Assembly: GCF_030646615.1 (NCBI RefSeq)
Contig: NZ_JAUSLG010000095.1
Coordinates: 1-64,000, forward strand
DNA: 64,000 nt
Source: Phenylobacterium sp.
GTDB taxonomy: Bacteria > Pseudomonadota > Alphaproteobacteria > Caulobacterales > Caulobacteraceae
Direction of reading: 5' to 3'
Position 1 is the first letter of the stretch. The number at the start of each line of letters is the position of its first letter. The notes below the pieces were generated by a model. It saw only the letters and a list, made by a program, of their open reading frames with translations. It was not told where the DNA came from and searched no databases. A program made the translations under genes and the position numbers. Below are positions 19,695 through 29,564 of the stretch, piece by piece.

Positions 19695-20518
19695 GAGACT
19701 ATGGCGCCTATTTGATGTTGAAAACGAAGTCCGTCAAAGGCCGGCTCGACGCCCGGCGGCAGCCGCGAGGCCAGATCTTCGAAGTCCAGGTCGATGTGCA
19801 GATTGGTCAGGATGGCTCGGCGCGGCGCCAGGCGTTCGATCCACGACAGGGCCAGATCCACATGGGCATGGGTCGGGTGAGGCCGCCAGCGCAGGGCGTC
19901 GACGATCCAGACATCCAAGCCCTGCAGCGCTTCGAAAGACGCTTCGGGCAGGTCCACCAGGTCGCTGGAATAGGCCACGTCGCCGAACCGGTAGCCCAGT
20001 GAGCGCACTGCCCCATGGTCCTGGTCGAAGGTGGCCACGGGGATCGCGCCGCTGGGGCCATCGATCTCGAAATCCTGCCCGAGCGGCGGCAGCATCACCG
20101 GATCGCAGATGGCCGGATAGCCGCCTTCGGGCTCGAAGATATAGCCGAACCGCCTCGCCATGGTCTTCCAGGTGGCGGCGTCCATATGGCAGGGGATCCG
20201 CCCTCGCTGGCGGATAAAGAAGGCCCGCACATCGTCGATGCCGTGCACCTGGTCGGCATGGTCATGGGTCAGCAGCACGGCGTCCAGACGGGTCACGCCA
20301 GCGCCGGCCGTCTGCAGCCGCAGGTCGGGCGAGGTGTCCACCAGCACGGTGGTCATGGGCGCCTCGGCCGCGGCCCCCACCCGCCGCACCAGCATCGAAC
20401 AGCGGGAGCGGGCGTTGCGGGGATCTGTGGGGTTGCAGGCGCCCCAGTCGCCATCGGCCCGCGGCACGCCGCCGGACGAGCCGCTGCCCAGGATGGTGAA
20501 CTCCAGAGTCCCGCTCAC
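19691..20518 (-). CDS. MBL-fold metallohydrolase (PhnP-like)
   Basis: ILGSGSSGGVPRADGDWGACNP, LLTHDHADQVHGIDDVR. Confidence 0.92.
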   Translation of the reverse strand: MSGTLEFTILGSGSSGGVPRADGDWGACNPTDPRNARSRCSMLVRRVGAAAEAPMTTVLVDTSPDLRLQTAGAGVTRLDAVLLTHDHADQVHGIDDVRAFFIRQRGRIPCHMDAATWKTMARRFGYIFEPEGGYPAICDPVMLPPLGQDFEIDGPSGAIPVATFDQDHGAVRSLGYRFGDVAYSSDLVDLPEASFEALQGLDVWIVDALRWRPHPTHAHVDLALSWIERLAPRRAILTNLHIDLDFEDLASRLPPGVEPAFDGLRFQHQIGAIVS

Positions 20519-21291
20519 GGACGGGGGATCCTGTCGAACAGGGCGAAGAAGGCGTCCTCGGTGCGGGCCTCCGCCTCGACCAGGCTCCAGCCGCGGATCT
20601 CCGCCAGCTTGGCAAGCACGTGGGGCAGATAGGCCGGCTCGTTGCGCCGCCCGCGCTGGGGAACCGGCGCCAGATAGGGACAGTCGGTCTCGACGATGAT
20701 GCGCTCAGCCGGCATGTCGGCGATCACGTCCCGGACGTCCTGGGCGGCCTTGAAGGTGGCGATGCCTGACACCGAGAACCAGGCGCCGAGCGCTGCGGCC
20801 CGCCGGGCCAGGTCCGCGCCGCTGGTGTAGCAGTGCATCAGCATGCGGAAGGGGCCGGCGGCGTATTCCTCTTCCAGGATCGCGGCCATGACCTCGTCGG
20901 CCTCGCGGGTATGGACCACCAGGGGCAGGCCGGTCTCGCGGGCCGCCGCCACATGGGCGCGGAACACCCGCGCCTGGATGTCCCGGGGGCTGAGGTCGTA
21001 GTGGAAGTCGAGGCCCGTCTCGCCGATCCCGACCACCTTGGGGTCGGCCGCCAAGTCGATCAGGGTCTGGGCCGAGAGGTCGGGGTCTTCCTTGGCCTCA
21101 TGGGGATGGGTGCCGACGGTGCACCAGATGTCGGGCGCCTCGGCCACGGCGCGCACGGCGGCGAAGCCCGAGACCTTGTCGCTGATATTGACCATCAGGG
21201 CGACGCCAGCGGCCCGGGCGCGTTCGATCACGTCCGCCCGGTCCTCATCGAACTGGGGGGCGTGCAGATTGACGTGGCTGTCGATGAGCAT
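20515..21291 (-). CDS. TatD family hydrolase
   Basis: LIDSHVNLHAPQFDEDR, GIGETGLDFHYD, VVHTREADEVMAAIL, IIVETDCPYLAP. Confidence 0.94.
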   Translation of the reverse strand: MLIDSHVNLHAPQFDEDRADVIERARAAGVALMVNISDKVSGFAAVRAVAEAPDIWCTVGTHPHEAKEDPDLSAQTLIDLAADPKVVGIGETGLDFHYDLSPRDIQARVFRAHVAAARETGLPLVVHTREADEVMAAILEEEYAAGPFRMLMHCYTSGADLARRAAALGAWFSVSGIATFKAAQDVRDVIADMPAERIIVETDCPYLAPVPQRGRRNEPAYLPHVLAKLAEIRGWSLVEAEARTEDAFFALFDRIPRP

Positions 21292-21308
21292 GGATCAGCG
21301 GCGATCGG

Positions 21309-22310
21309 TCAGGCGCGGGCGGCGATCCGCAGCTCGCGAAGCACCGAGAACAGGGCGTCGGCGCGATCGAGGTTCAGGCCCTCGACCTCGCGCGGGAGGA
21401 CGGTCAGCCTCTCCCATGCCTGCGCCCAGGGATCAAGGCCGCCCTGGCCCGAACGCGCCCGCTCCCGCACCAGGGTGTGGATGCGCTCGCCCAGGCGATC
21501 GAGGAACAGGGTGAAGTTGGCCGCCCCCTCCCCGCCCCGGAACCGGTCGGTGAGCGCGAGCGCCGCGGCCTCGTCCAGGTCCGGCAGGCGGCCCAGGATC
21601 TCGCGGGCCGCATCGTCCAGGGCGATGGCGGGTCCGGCGGCGAGCGTCAGCGCCCGGCCCGGCGCCTCGCCGGACATCCGCGCCAACCGCAGGGCCTCTT
21701 CCGGATTGGCGCTGGTATGATCGCGCACGAAGGCGGCCGTCGCCTCAAGGCCGAGCGGTCGGAACAGCAGCCGCCGGCACCGAGACCGGATGGTGGGCAG
21801 CAGCCTTCCCGGCGAATGGGAGACGATGAAGATCACGCCGCGCGGCGGCGGCTCCTCCAGGGTCTTCAGCACCGCGTTGGCGGCGTTGACGTTCAGGTCG
21901 TCGGCCGGATCGATGATCGCCACCCGATGGGGGGCTGAGGCCGGCGACTTGGAGAAGAAGTCCGAGAGCTTGCGCGCCTCGTCCACGGGGATCGACTTGC
22001 GCAGCTTGCCGTCCTCGCCCATCCGCTCGATGACCAGCAGGTCGGGATGGGAGCGGGCCGACACCTGGCGGGCGATGGGATGGTCGGGGTCGACCCCCAG
22101 CACGCCGTGGCCCTTGGCCGGCGGCGCGCCCAGCAGGCGGCGGGCGGCGCGATAGGCGAAGGTCGCCTTGCCCACGCCTTCCGGGCCGGTCAGCAGCCAG
22201 GCGTGGTGCAGTCGGCCTCGGGCGCGGGCGTCCTCGAAGGCGGCTTCCGACGCCTCATGGCCGGTCAGGTCGAAGACGTCCCGGGGATGGGGCGGGGCGG
22301 CGTCAGCCAC
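21309..22310 (-). CDS. holB: DNA polymerase III delta' subunit
   Basis: HAWLLTGPEGVGKATFAYRAARRLL; GTG start adjacent to tmk stop. Confidence 0.92.
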   Translation of the reverse strand: MADAAPPHPRDVFDLTGHEASEAAFEDARARGRLHHAWLLTGPEGVGKATFAYRAARRLLGAPPAKGHGVLGVDPDHPIARQVSARSHPDLLVIERMGEDGKLRKSIPVDEARKLSDFFSKSPASAPHRVAIIDPADDLNVNAANAVLKTLEEPPPRGVIFIVSHSPGRLLPTIRSRCRRLLFRPLGLEATAAFVRDHTSANPEEALRLARMSGEAPGRALTLAAGPAIALDDAAREILGRLPDLDEAAALALTDRFRGGEGAANFTLFLDRLGERIHTLVRERARSGQGGLDPWAQAWERLTVLPREVEGLNLDRADALFSVLRELRIAARA

Positions 22311-22953
22311 GGACCGATCCCCCCAGGCGTTCTTCCAGGGCCAGCCAGATCGACAGGCTGACGGCGTCCAGGCTCTGGGTGGCGTCGATGACGCAGCAGC
22401 GCTCCGGCTCGGCCGCGGCGATGTCCAGGAAGGCCTGACGCAGGCGGCTGTGGAAGGCCTCGCCCTTGGACTCAAACCGCGTCTCGGCGCCGGCGCGGCT
22501 GGCGGCCCGGGCCAGGCCCGTCTCCGGCGGCAGGTCGAGGATCAGGGTCAGGTCGGGCTGAACCCCGTCCAGCACATGGGTTTCCAGGGCGGCGATGAGG
22601 GCCGGGTCGGTCCCGCCGGCGGCGCCCTGATAGGCGCGGGTGGAATCGGCGAATCGGTCGCACAGCACCCAGGCGCCGCGGGCCAGGGCCGGGCCGATCA
22701 CCCGCTCCACATGGTCGCGGCGGGCGGCGTACATCAGCAGGGTCTCGGTCATGGCCGACCAGCGATCGGCCTCGCCCCGCACCAGCAGGTCGCGGATGGC
22801 CTCGGCGCCCGGCGAGCCGCCGGGTTCGCGGGTGGCCACCACCTCGTGGCCGGCGCCGGACAGGCGCTCGGTCAGGCGGCGCAGCTGGGTGGACTTGCCG
22901 CCCCCCTCCCCGCCTTCGAATGTGATGAAACGGCCCTGGCTCACGGGCTCCAA
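22303..22953 (-). CDS. tmk: Thymidylate kinase
   Basis: GRFITFEGGEGGGKSTQLRRL, TREPGGSPGAEAIRDLL, DRFADSTRAYQG. Confidence 0.96.
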   Translation of the reverse strand: MEPVSQGRFITFEGGEGGGKSTQLRRLTERLSGAGHEVVATREPGGSPGAEAIRDLLVRGEADRWSAMTETLLMYAARRDHVERVIGPALARGAWVLCDRFADSTRAYQGAAGGTDPALIAALETHVLDGVQPDLTLILDLPPETGLARAASRAGAETRFESKGEAFHSRLRQAFLDIAAAEPERCCVIDATQSLDAVSLSIWLALEERLGGSVRG

Positions 22954-22990
22954 ATTGGCCGTTTCGCCGCGTAAGTCCAGGGCCGCCCGT

Positions 22991-23935
<945 letters not shown>

Positions 23936-24095
23936 CTTCGCCTCCTTTGCACGGGCGCCTTGGCCAACGTGCTTACCGGAGTGTGAAGGCCGGGCCTTGA
24001 GACGAGGTTAAGCCGGCGCCGACGGCGCGTCTGCGCCATGGGTACGCATCAGGCATTGGAAGCCCGCGGCGACGCCTGCTATAGGCCGCCCCTCC

Positions 24096-24185
24096 GGACG
24101 GGTGGCCGAGTGGTTTAAGGCAGCGGTCTTGAAAACCGCCGTGGGTGAAAGCTCACCGTGGGTTCGAATCCCACCCCGTCCGCCA
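24096..24185 (+). tRNA. tRNA-Ser (anticodon TGA)
   Basis: GGACGGG acceptor stem pairing with CCCGTCC + GCCA, anticodon loop CTTGAAA, long variable arm, GGTTCGAATCC T-arm. Confidence 0.97.
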
Positions 24186-24272
24186 AACACCGACTGCAGT
24201 CCACGGGTGCGATGTTGCGCCGCTCACAGCACAATCAGGTCTGCCCGTCCCTTATTTGACGGAATAGAGAAC

Positions 24273-24701
24273 ATGGAAGCCAACCGACTGCACCGTGGGC
24301 GCTTGATCGATCATATCCAGCTTGTGGTGCGCGACCTGGACGCGAGCGAACGCTTCTACAAGGCCGTCATGTCGGTGTTGGAGATCCCGGTTCTCAGCAC
24401 CGACAAGGGCTACTTCCTGGCCGATGAGCTGATTGTATCTTCCGCAGAAAGCCCCACAGCCGCGGGCGAATTGACGGGGCGACATCACCTGGCTTTCCAG
24501 GCGAAAGATCGCGCAACGGTCGACGCCTTCTATAGCGCGGCCTTGGCCCACGGCGGGCGCGACAACGGCGCGCCGGGCGTGCGGGCCTACCATCCAGGTT
24601 ACTACGCCGCCTTCGTCCTTGATCCCGATGGGAACAATATCGAGGCCGTGTACCAGGGCGAGGCCAAGCGCAGCACGCCGTCCGTCACGATCGAGTTTTA
24701 G
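24273..24701 (+). CDS. VOC family (glyoxalase/dioxygenase-like) protein
   Basis: IDHIQLVVRDLDASERFYKAVM...FVLDPDGNNIEAVYQG. Confidence 0.9.
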   Translation: MEANRLHRGRLIDHIQLVVRDLDASERFYKAVMSVLEIPVLSTDKGYFLADELIVSSAESPTAAGELTGRHHLAFQAKDRATVDAFYSAALAHGGRDNGAPGVRAYHPGYYAAFVLDPDGNNIEAVYQGEAKRSTPSVTIEF

Positions 24702-24718
24702 CCCAGCCGGCCGCCCGC

Positions 24719-25420
24719 CTAGTCGCCGAGCACCTTGCGGAGCGAGGCCTCGATCTGGCCGCCGCACCAGGCCTCGCCATAGTCGGCCTTGGCCTGCCGG
24801 GCCAAGGCGGCGAGCGGCGGCAGGTCGGCGACCCGGCGCGACAGGGCCGCCGTCATCGGGGCGGCGTCGCGCAGAATGGCGTTCAGGGCGGGAAAGCGGT
24901 CGGCCATGGTGGTCCACAGGGTGGCGGTGACCACATCGGCCACGCCCGGCGCCTCGCCACCCAGCAGGAAGCCCGAGGTCTCCGTCAGGCCATGGCGTCG
25001 CCCGGTCTCCTCCCAGAACGACATCCATTTGCGCAGGCGAGGCTCGAACGCCGCCCAGCGCTCCTTGGTCCACATCTGGCGGCCGCCATCCAGGGTCAGC
25101 TCATCGATGACGTCATTGGCGTCGTGGACCACCTTCATCGTCATGGCCCGGGCCGCAGGCGTCTCGGGCAGCAGGTCCAGGGTCTCCCCCAGATAGAGGA
25201 GGATGGCCGGCATCTGGGCGATGGCCACATCCGCCGCCCCATCCACCAGCACCGGCGGCCCCATGAAGGGCACAGGCATGTCGGCCACGGCTGCGCCCAT
25301 CAGCTCGGAAATCTCATCCGCGCCGGCCTCGGTCCAGTCTTGGCCTGCGAAGGCCAGCACGGCGCGCACGAACTGGCCGCGGAACGGCACGGGCCAGTAG
25401 TAGAGTTTGTAGTCGGACAT
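24719..25420 (-). CDS. Glutathione S-transferase family protein
   Basis: YKLYYWPVPFRGQFVRAVLAFAGQDW...MGPPVLVDGAADVAIAQMPAILLYLGE. Confidence 0.9.
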   Translation of the reverse strand: MSDYKLYYWPVPFRGQFVRAVLAFAGQDWTEAGADEISELMGAAVADMPVPFMGPPVLVDGAADVAIAQMPAILLYLGETLDLLPETPAARAMTMKVVHDANDVIDELTLDGGRQMWTKERWAAFEPRLRKWMSFWEETGRRHGLTETSGFLLGGEAPGVADVVTATLWTTMADRFPALNAILRDAAPMTAALSRRVADLPPLAALARQAKADYGEAWCGGQIEASLRKVLGD

Positions 25421-25502
25421 CCTCGCGCTCCCTCTGACGGCGACGCGCCTTCAACGCAGGGCCCGCAGGGGGCGTTCACCGGAAAGGCCCGCAACGTGGG
25501 CG

Positions 25503-25769
25503 CTACCCGCCCGCCGCCCTATGGATCTGCGCCAGCAACCGCTCGGCCACATGGATCGGCCGCGCCCGCCCCAGAGGCCCGCTGAGCGCCCCCCGTTCGC
25601 AACGCACATGGACAGTGTCGCCGACCACCCGATAGCGCCCCGTCAGGACCACGTCGCCCAGCTGACAGCTGAACGCCTGCTCGTCCTCTGACCGCCCCCG
25701 AAACTTGACGAACGCCAGACACAGCCCGGCGGCGAGCACCCCCAGAGCCGCAAGATCATCGATGCTCAT
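25503..25769 (-). CDS. Small hypothetical protein with N-terminal TM segment
   Basis: 88-aa ORF, LAALGVLAAGLCLAFVKF. Confidence 0.5.
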   Translation of the reverse strand: MSIDDLAALGVLAAGLCLAFVKFRGRSEDEQAFSCQLGDVVLTGRYRVVGDTVHVRCERGALSGPLGRARPIHVAERLLAQIHRAAGG

Positions 25770-25855
25770 GCTCTGTCCCCCAACGCCGAGATGGTGCCGC
25801 AGGTGGAGCCGTTTGGCGAGCGGGGTTTGGGGGGCTCGGATGTCGGGAAAGGGCT

Positions 25856-25871
25856 GAGGCTGTGTAAAAAC
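25856..25871 (+). repeat. Left terminal inverted repeat of the IS
   Basis: GAGGCTGTGTAAAAAC. Confidence 0.85.
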
Positions 25872-25877
25872 GCGGGT

Positions 25878-26465
25878 TCAGGCGTCGGGCTCGAGCACAT
25901 ACCGCCAGTCTTCGGAACGAGCCTGACGCAACCCGTCCATCTGCATGAATTTCGCGACCGCCTCCTCCGCGAGAGCGGGCGTGGTCGGGCTGGGCTGTAG
26001 GTTCTCTTTCACAACGATGACGCCTGCGAATTGCAGTCGGCAGAAGAAAGAAACGGGAATTGTCCTCTGCCCTTTCTCCGTTCTGATCTGCGCTGACGCC
26101 GTAACGGCCGCCTCGAACGAGGGTCCGCGGCACCCGCCCAACCGAAGATGTTGTAGTGTCGCGGGGTGATGCTCGCCCACAAGGTATAGGGGCGGTTCGA
26201 CCATATCGGGCAGCAGGACCTTACCGAGGTCCATGCCATCCAATTCCCGCCAGGTCCGCACCGGCCACGTGAGCCACTCCGCCCCGAAGGAGCAGTCCCA
26301 CTCCTCGCCTTCGATAGTGACCGGCTCGAGTTCGACGGTCATGTTCCAGAAAAGGTTCCGAGGAACGCCTGTGCGCGGGTTCTCGAAAACATGGGCGTAG
26401 ATTTCGCCGCTGACCGGCTGAAGAGACAGCGGCAGGACCTTGGGCCCGAAAAGACTACGGAACAT
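25878..26465 (-). CDS. Uncharacterised 195-aa passenger protein inside the IS
   Basis: ORF stop lies 22 bp inside the left IS end; MFRSLFGPKVLPLSLQPVSGEIYAHVFENPRTGVPRNLFWNMTVEL...; no recognised family. Confidence 0.75.
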   Translation of the reverse strand: MFRSLFGPKVLPLSLQPVSGEIYAHVFENPRTGVPRNLFWNMTVELEPVTIEGEEWDCSFGAEWLTWPVRTWRELDGMDLGKVLLPDMVEPPLYLVGEHHPATLQHLRLGGCRGPSFEAAVTASAQIRTEKGQRTIPVSFFCRLQFAGVIVVKENLQPSPTTPALAEEAVAKFMQMDGLRQARSEDWRYVLEPDA

Positions 26466-26471
26466 GCGCCC

Positions 26472-26519
26472 CCGCTGCCGACGTGTTTCTTGACTTTAGA
26501 CGACACGTCCGCGCAGCGG
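26472..26519. repeat. Interrupted palindrome between passenger gene and transposase
   Basis: CCGCTGC-C-GACGTGT-N16-ACACGTC-CGC-GCAGCGG (14 paired bases). Confidence 0.7.
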
Positions 26520-26594
26520 CAATGCCAACGGAAGGGGCTGCGCCAAAGCACAAAGCACCTCACACTCACGGTGTTGCCACGTTGGAGGCGCTGG

Positions 26595-28034
26595 ATGAGC
26601 CGCTTCGTCGAGGGTGAGGATCGCCGGCAGCCCGCACTGCTGCCGAGCTGTCTCGAGGACTACGTCAGCGAAGACAATCCGGCGCGGGTGATCGACGTCT
26701 TTGTCGACGAGCTCGACCTCGGCGGCCTGGGCTTCGTGGTAGCGCCAGCGGCGACGGGGCGGCCTGCATACCACCCGGCGACGCTGCTGAAGCTCTACAT
26801 CTACGGGTACCTGAACCGCGTGCAGTCCAGCCGCCGGCTGGAGCGCGAGGCGCAGCGCAACGTCGAGCTGATGTGGCTGACGGGAAAGCTCGCGCCGGAC
26901 CACAAGACCATCGCCAACTTCCGGAAGGACAACGGTCCGGCGATCCAGGCGGCCAGCGCCCACTTCATCGTGCTGTGCCGCGAGATCGGGCTCTTCACCC
27001 AGGCGGTGGCGGCGGTCGACGGCAGCAAATTCAAGGCGGTGAACACCCGTGACAAGAACTTCACCGCCACGAAGCTGAAGAAGCGGATGGAACAGGTGGC
27101 CGAGCACATCGCCGGCTACCTGGCTGACCTCGACACCGCCGACCGGCAGGAGGGCGAGGCCGCCGAGGCGCGGGCGGGGAAGCTGAAGGACAAGATCGAA
27201 ACCCTGCGTGCGCAGATGCAGGCGCTGAAGGCGATGGAGGCCCAGGTGGCGGCGTCGCCGGACGGCCAGGTCTCGCTGACCGATCCGGACGCGCGGTCCA
27301 TGGCGACCAGCGGCCGGGGCAGCGGGATCGTCGGCTACAACGTCCAGTCCGTCGTCGAGGCCGAGCACCACCTGATCGTCGCCCACGACGTGGTCATGAC
27401 TGGCAGCGACCGCCAGCAGCTCACCGCTATGAGCGAGAAGGCCAAGGCCGCCATGGGCGTGGACGGCCTGGAGATGCTGGCCGACCGCGGCTACTTCTCG
27501 GGCGAGGAGATCGTCGCCTGCGAAGCCCTCGGCGTGATGCCCTATGTGCCGAAGCCGCTGACCTCAGGGGCCAAGGCTGACGGCCGCTTCGGCAAGCAGG
27601 ACTTTACCTACCTCGCCGACCAGGACGTCTATCGCTGCCCGGCCGGCCGGCATCTGCCGTATCACATGACCACCGTGCAGCGGGGCATGACCCTGCACTC
27701 CTACTGGGATCTCGCGAGCTGCCGCGCCTGCGCGCTCAAGCCCCAATGCACGCCCGCCCTCAACCGGCGGATCAACCGCTGGGAGCACGAGGCGGTGATC
27801 GACGCCATGCAGCGGCGGATGGACCTCGCGCCGCAGAGCCCGATGAAGCTCCGGCGTCGGATCGTCGAACACCCCTTCGGGACGATCAAAGCCTGGATGG
27901 GCCACACCCACTTCCTGATGAAGCGCCTGAACAACGTGAAGACCGAGATCAGCCTCCACATCCTGGCCTACAACCTGAAGCGCGTGATGCAGATCATCGG
28001 GACCGGGCCGCTCATCGCCGCCATCCGAGCCTGA
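26595..28034 (+). CDS. IS1182 family transposase
   Basis: LPSCLEDYVSEDNPARVIDVFVDELDL, GRPAYHPATLLKLYIYGYLNRVQSSRRLEREAQRNVELMWLTGKLAPDHKTIANFRKDN, VEHPFGTIKAWMGHTHFLMK. Confidence 0.94.
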   Translation: MSRFVEGEDRRQPALLPSCLEDYVSEDNPARVIDVFVDELDLGGLGFVVAPAATGRPAYHPATLLKLYIYGYLNRVQSSRRLEREAQRNVELMWLTGKLAPDHKTIANFRKDNGPAIQAASAHFIVLCREIGLFTQAVAAVDGSKFKAVNTRDKNFTATKLKKRMEQVAEHIAGYLADLDTADRQEGEAAEARAGKLKDKIETLRAQMQALKAMEAQVAASPDGQVSLTDPDARSMATSGRGSGIVGYNVQSVVEAEHHLIVAHDVVMTGSDRQQLTAMSEKAKAAMGVDGLEMLADRGYFSGEEIVACEALGVMPYVPKPLTSGAKADGRFGKQDFTYLADQDVYRCPAGRHLPYHMTTVQRGMTLHSYWDLASCRACALKPQCTPALNRRINRWEHEAVIDAMQRRMDLAPQSPMKLRRRIVEHPFGTIKAWMGHTHFLMKRLNNVKTEISLHILAYNLKRVMQIIGTGPLIAAIRA

Positions 28035-28046
28035 CGGGGGCGCCGC

Positions 28047-28074
28047 GTCTCGCGCCGCGCTGGGGCCGCGAGAC
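28047..28074. terminator. Hairpin just downstream of transposase, inside the right IS end
   Basis: GTCTCGCG-N12-CGCGAGAC; no clear T-tract. Confidence 0.5.
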
Positions 28075-28088
28075 TATGCTGGCCCTGA

Positions 28089-28104
28089 GTTTTTACACGG
28101 CCTC
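28089..28104 (-). repeat. Right terminal inverted repeat of the IS
   Basis: GTTTTTACACGGCCTC. Confidence 0.85.
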
Positions 28105-28254
28105 GGCTGAAAGCAGACACTGGCCCCGTGAGGGCGAAACCTTTGTCAGCCTTCGAGTCCTGGCGGATCGTCTCGCCAAATCTGATCAACGATGAGCTTG
28201 GGTTCGGGCGGGGCCGTCCAAAATGACGAGGGTCGCCACTGCTGCGATGTCAGC

Positions 28255-29445
28255 TCAGCTTGTGGGGCGGTTATTCGGCCGTCGTACTGGCAAAGTATGT
28301 TCTTGTCCGGCCGCCACGAAGTTGCGTCGCGTCCGTTCGTCGTTTTCCAGGGTGAACTCGACGCATGTATCGATAGCGCGCTGCAGGGCTGTTTCCGCAT
28401 CCGGCTCCAGAAACGCAAAGCCTATCAGTGTGCTCATACCGCACAGCGAGCCTTTGATTTCTAGCCAAAGTCCGTCGTCCCTCAGCGTGACCATGGTCGG
28501 CAGCATGGCGGAGGCCGCATAGGCTTTAATCGCATCCAGTTCCGGCTCGGTCGGCGGCTCGGTGCGGTGACCGCCCTGGTTAACGAAGACGCCCCCTCCG
28601 ATCTCAGTGGCGGCCTGTTCGAGCTGCGCCTGAAAGGCGGACAGCATCTCGCCAGCGGCAGCCCCCGGCGGCGGTTCGAACCGCCACGCACGAGGCGTGT
28701 CTTCCGTTAGGGGAGAGTAAACATAGCCTACCCCAGCGTTGGGGACGACGGCGCCCATCACCCCGACGCCGTAGTCACGGGGGCCATGCACATTGTAGCG
28801 CCATTCCGTCATTCCAGACTGCCGGTCGGCTACTTGCTTGGGGGTAAGGCCGGTTCGAAGATCAATCTCGTCCCAGGCAAAAACGCCAGAGTGGGGAAGA
28901 TAGCAGTGACCGATCGGAGATGCCTGGAGAAGGATGCCAAACCCACCAACGGTGTCACCGACGGGGATGCTCTCGAACAGCTTTTGCGTCGCGCCACGGA
29001 ACGCGACTTCTTCATGGGTGCGGTCCGACAGGGGTATCCTCGGAATCTGTAGCGCGAAGGAGTCGATGCGCGCTTCCAACGCTCGATTACCGATAGCAGT
29101 CCGCTCCAGATTCGAAGAAACGCGGCCTTCCCATATCCGGTCGAGCGACGGGGCGGCCATGTGGGAAATCAGAATGAACTCAGTGTCGCGGCCAGTGGCG
29201 GCCAATAGAGAGGCTCGTACGTCGTCGACTTCACCGCCAGCGTCTAGAATACCCTTTGCAGCTCGCGCTGCCTGCAGGCCAACCTCGGACCACCCAGCAT
29301 AAGCCATCGACACGCGATTATTTAGAATGATTGCCTTCAGCTGACCGGGAATGACATCTGACTTGCCGGTCTGCTGATCGGTGATCATGGTGTCTGCTGC
29401 CATGATGATCCGGTCACCAAATCGACGGGCGATGACAAACGTCAT
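28255..29445 (-). CDS. Proteasome-beta/HslV-like Ntn-hydrolase with long C-terminal extension (orphan)
   Basis: M-TFVIARRFGDRIIMAADTMITDQQTGKSDVIPGQLKAIILNNRVSMAYAG aligns with HslV [54 protein letters not shown] Shine-Dalgarno upstream of ATG. Confidence 0.7.
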   Translation of the reverse strand: MTFVIARRFGDRIIMAADTMITDQQTGKSDVIPGQLKAIILNNRVSMAYAGWSEVGLQAARAAKGILDAGGEVDDVRASLLAATGRDTEFILISHMAAPSLDRIWEGRVSSNLERTAIGNRALEARIDSFALQIPRIPLSDRTHEEVAFRGATQKLFESIPVGDTVGGFGILLQASPIGHCYLPHSGVFAWDEIDLRTGLTPKQVADRQSGMTEWRYNVHGPRDYGVGVMGAVVPNAGVGYVYSPLTEDTPRAWRFEPPPGAAAGEMLSAFQAQLEQAATEIGGGVFVNQGGHRTEPPTEPELDAIKAYAASAMLPTMVTLRDDGLWLEIKGSLCGMSTLIGFAFLEPDAETALQRAIDTCVEFTLENDERTRRNFVAAGQEHTLPVRRPNNRPTS

Positions 29446-29564
29446 GAAGTCCTCCTGAAGGCACGGGCCAGGGATAACGGGCGATTTCGCTGGCTGGGAG
29501 CCAGGGAGTCAAAGGTCCGTTCCAGGCCGGAAGCCAACGTCAGCAATTGGCGCACAACCTCCCC

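Larger units (their letters stand above)
25856..28104. mobile_element. Complete IS1182-like insertion sequence (about 2.25 kb) with passenger ORF
   Basis: Left end GAGGCTGTGTAAAAAC (25856-25871) and reverse-complemented right end GAGGCCGTGTAAAAAC (28089-28104) match 15/16; flanked by direct repeat GGCT (25852-25855 and 28105-28108); contains a DDE transposase. Confidence 0.88.

Noticed and set aside
24008-24190. Minus-strand ORF MFGGRGGIRTHGELSPTAVFKTAALNHSATRP...
   Set aside because: Classic spurious translation of the strand opposite a tRNA-Ser gene (GGIRTHG-type artefact).
26496-27386. 296-aa minus-strand ORF in the IS
   Set aside because: Antisense to the transposase, no recognisable motif; considered as a second cargo gene but better explained as a shadow ORF.
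28146-28418. Short ORF between the IS right end and the Ntn-hydrolase-like gene
   Set aside because: Overlaps the end of the strong 28255-29445 gene in another frame; no convincing ribosome-binding site or motif.
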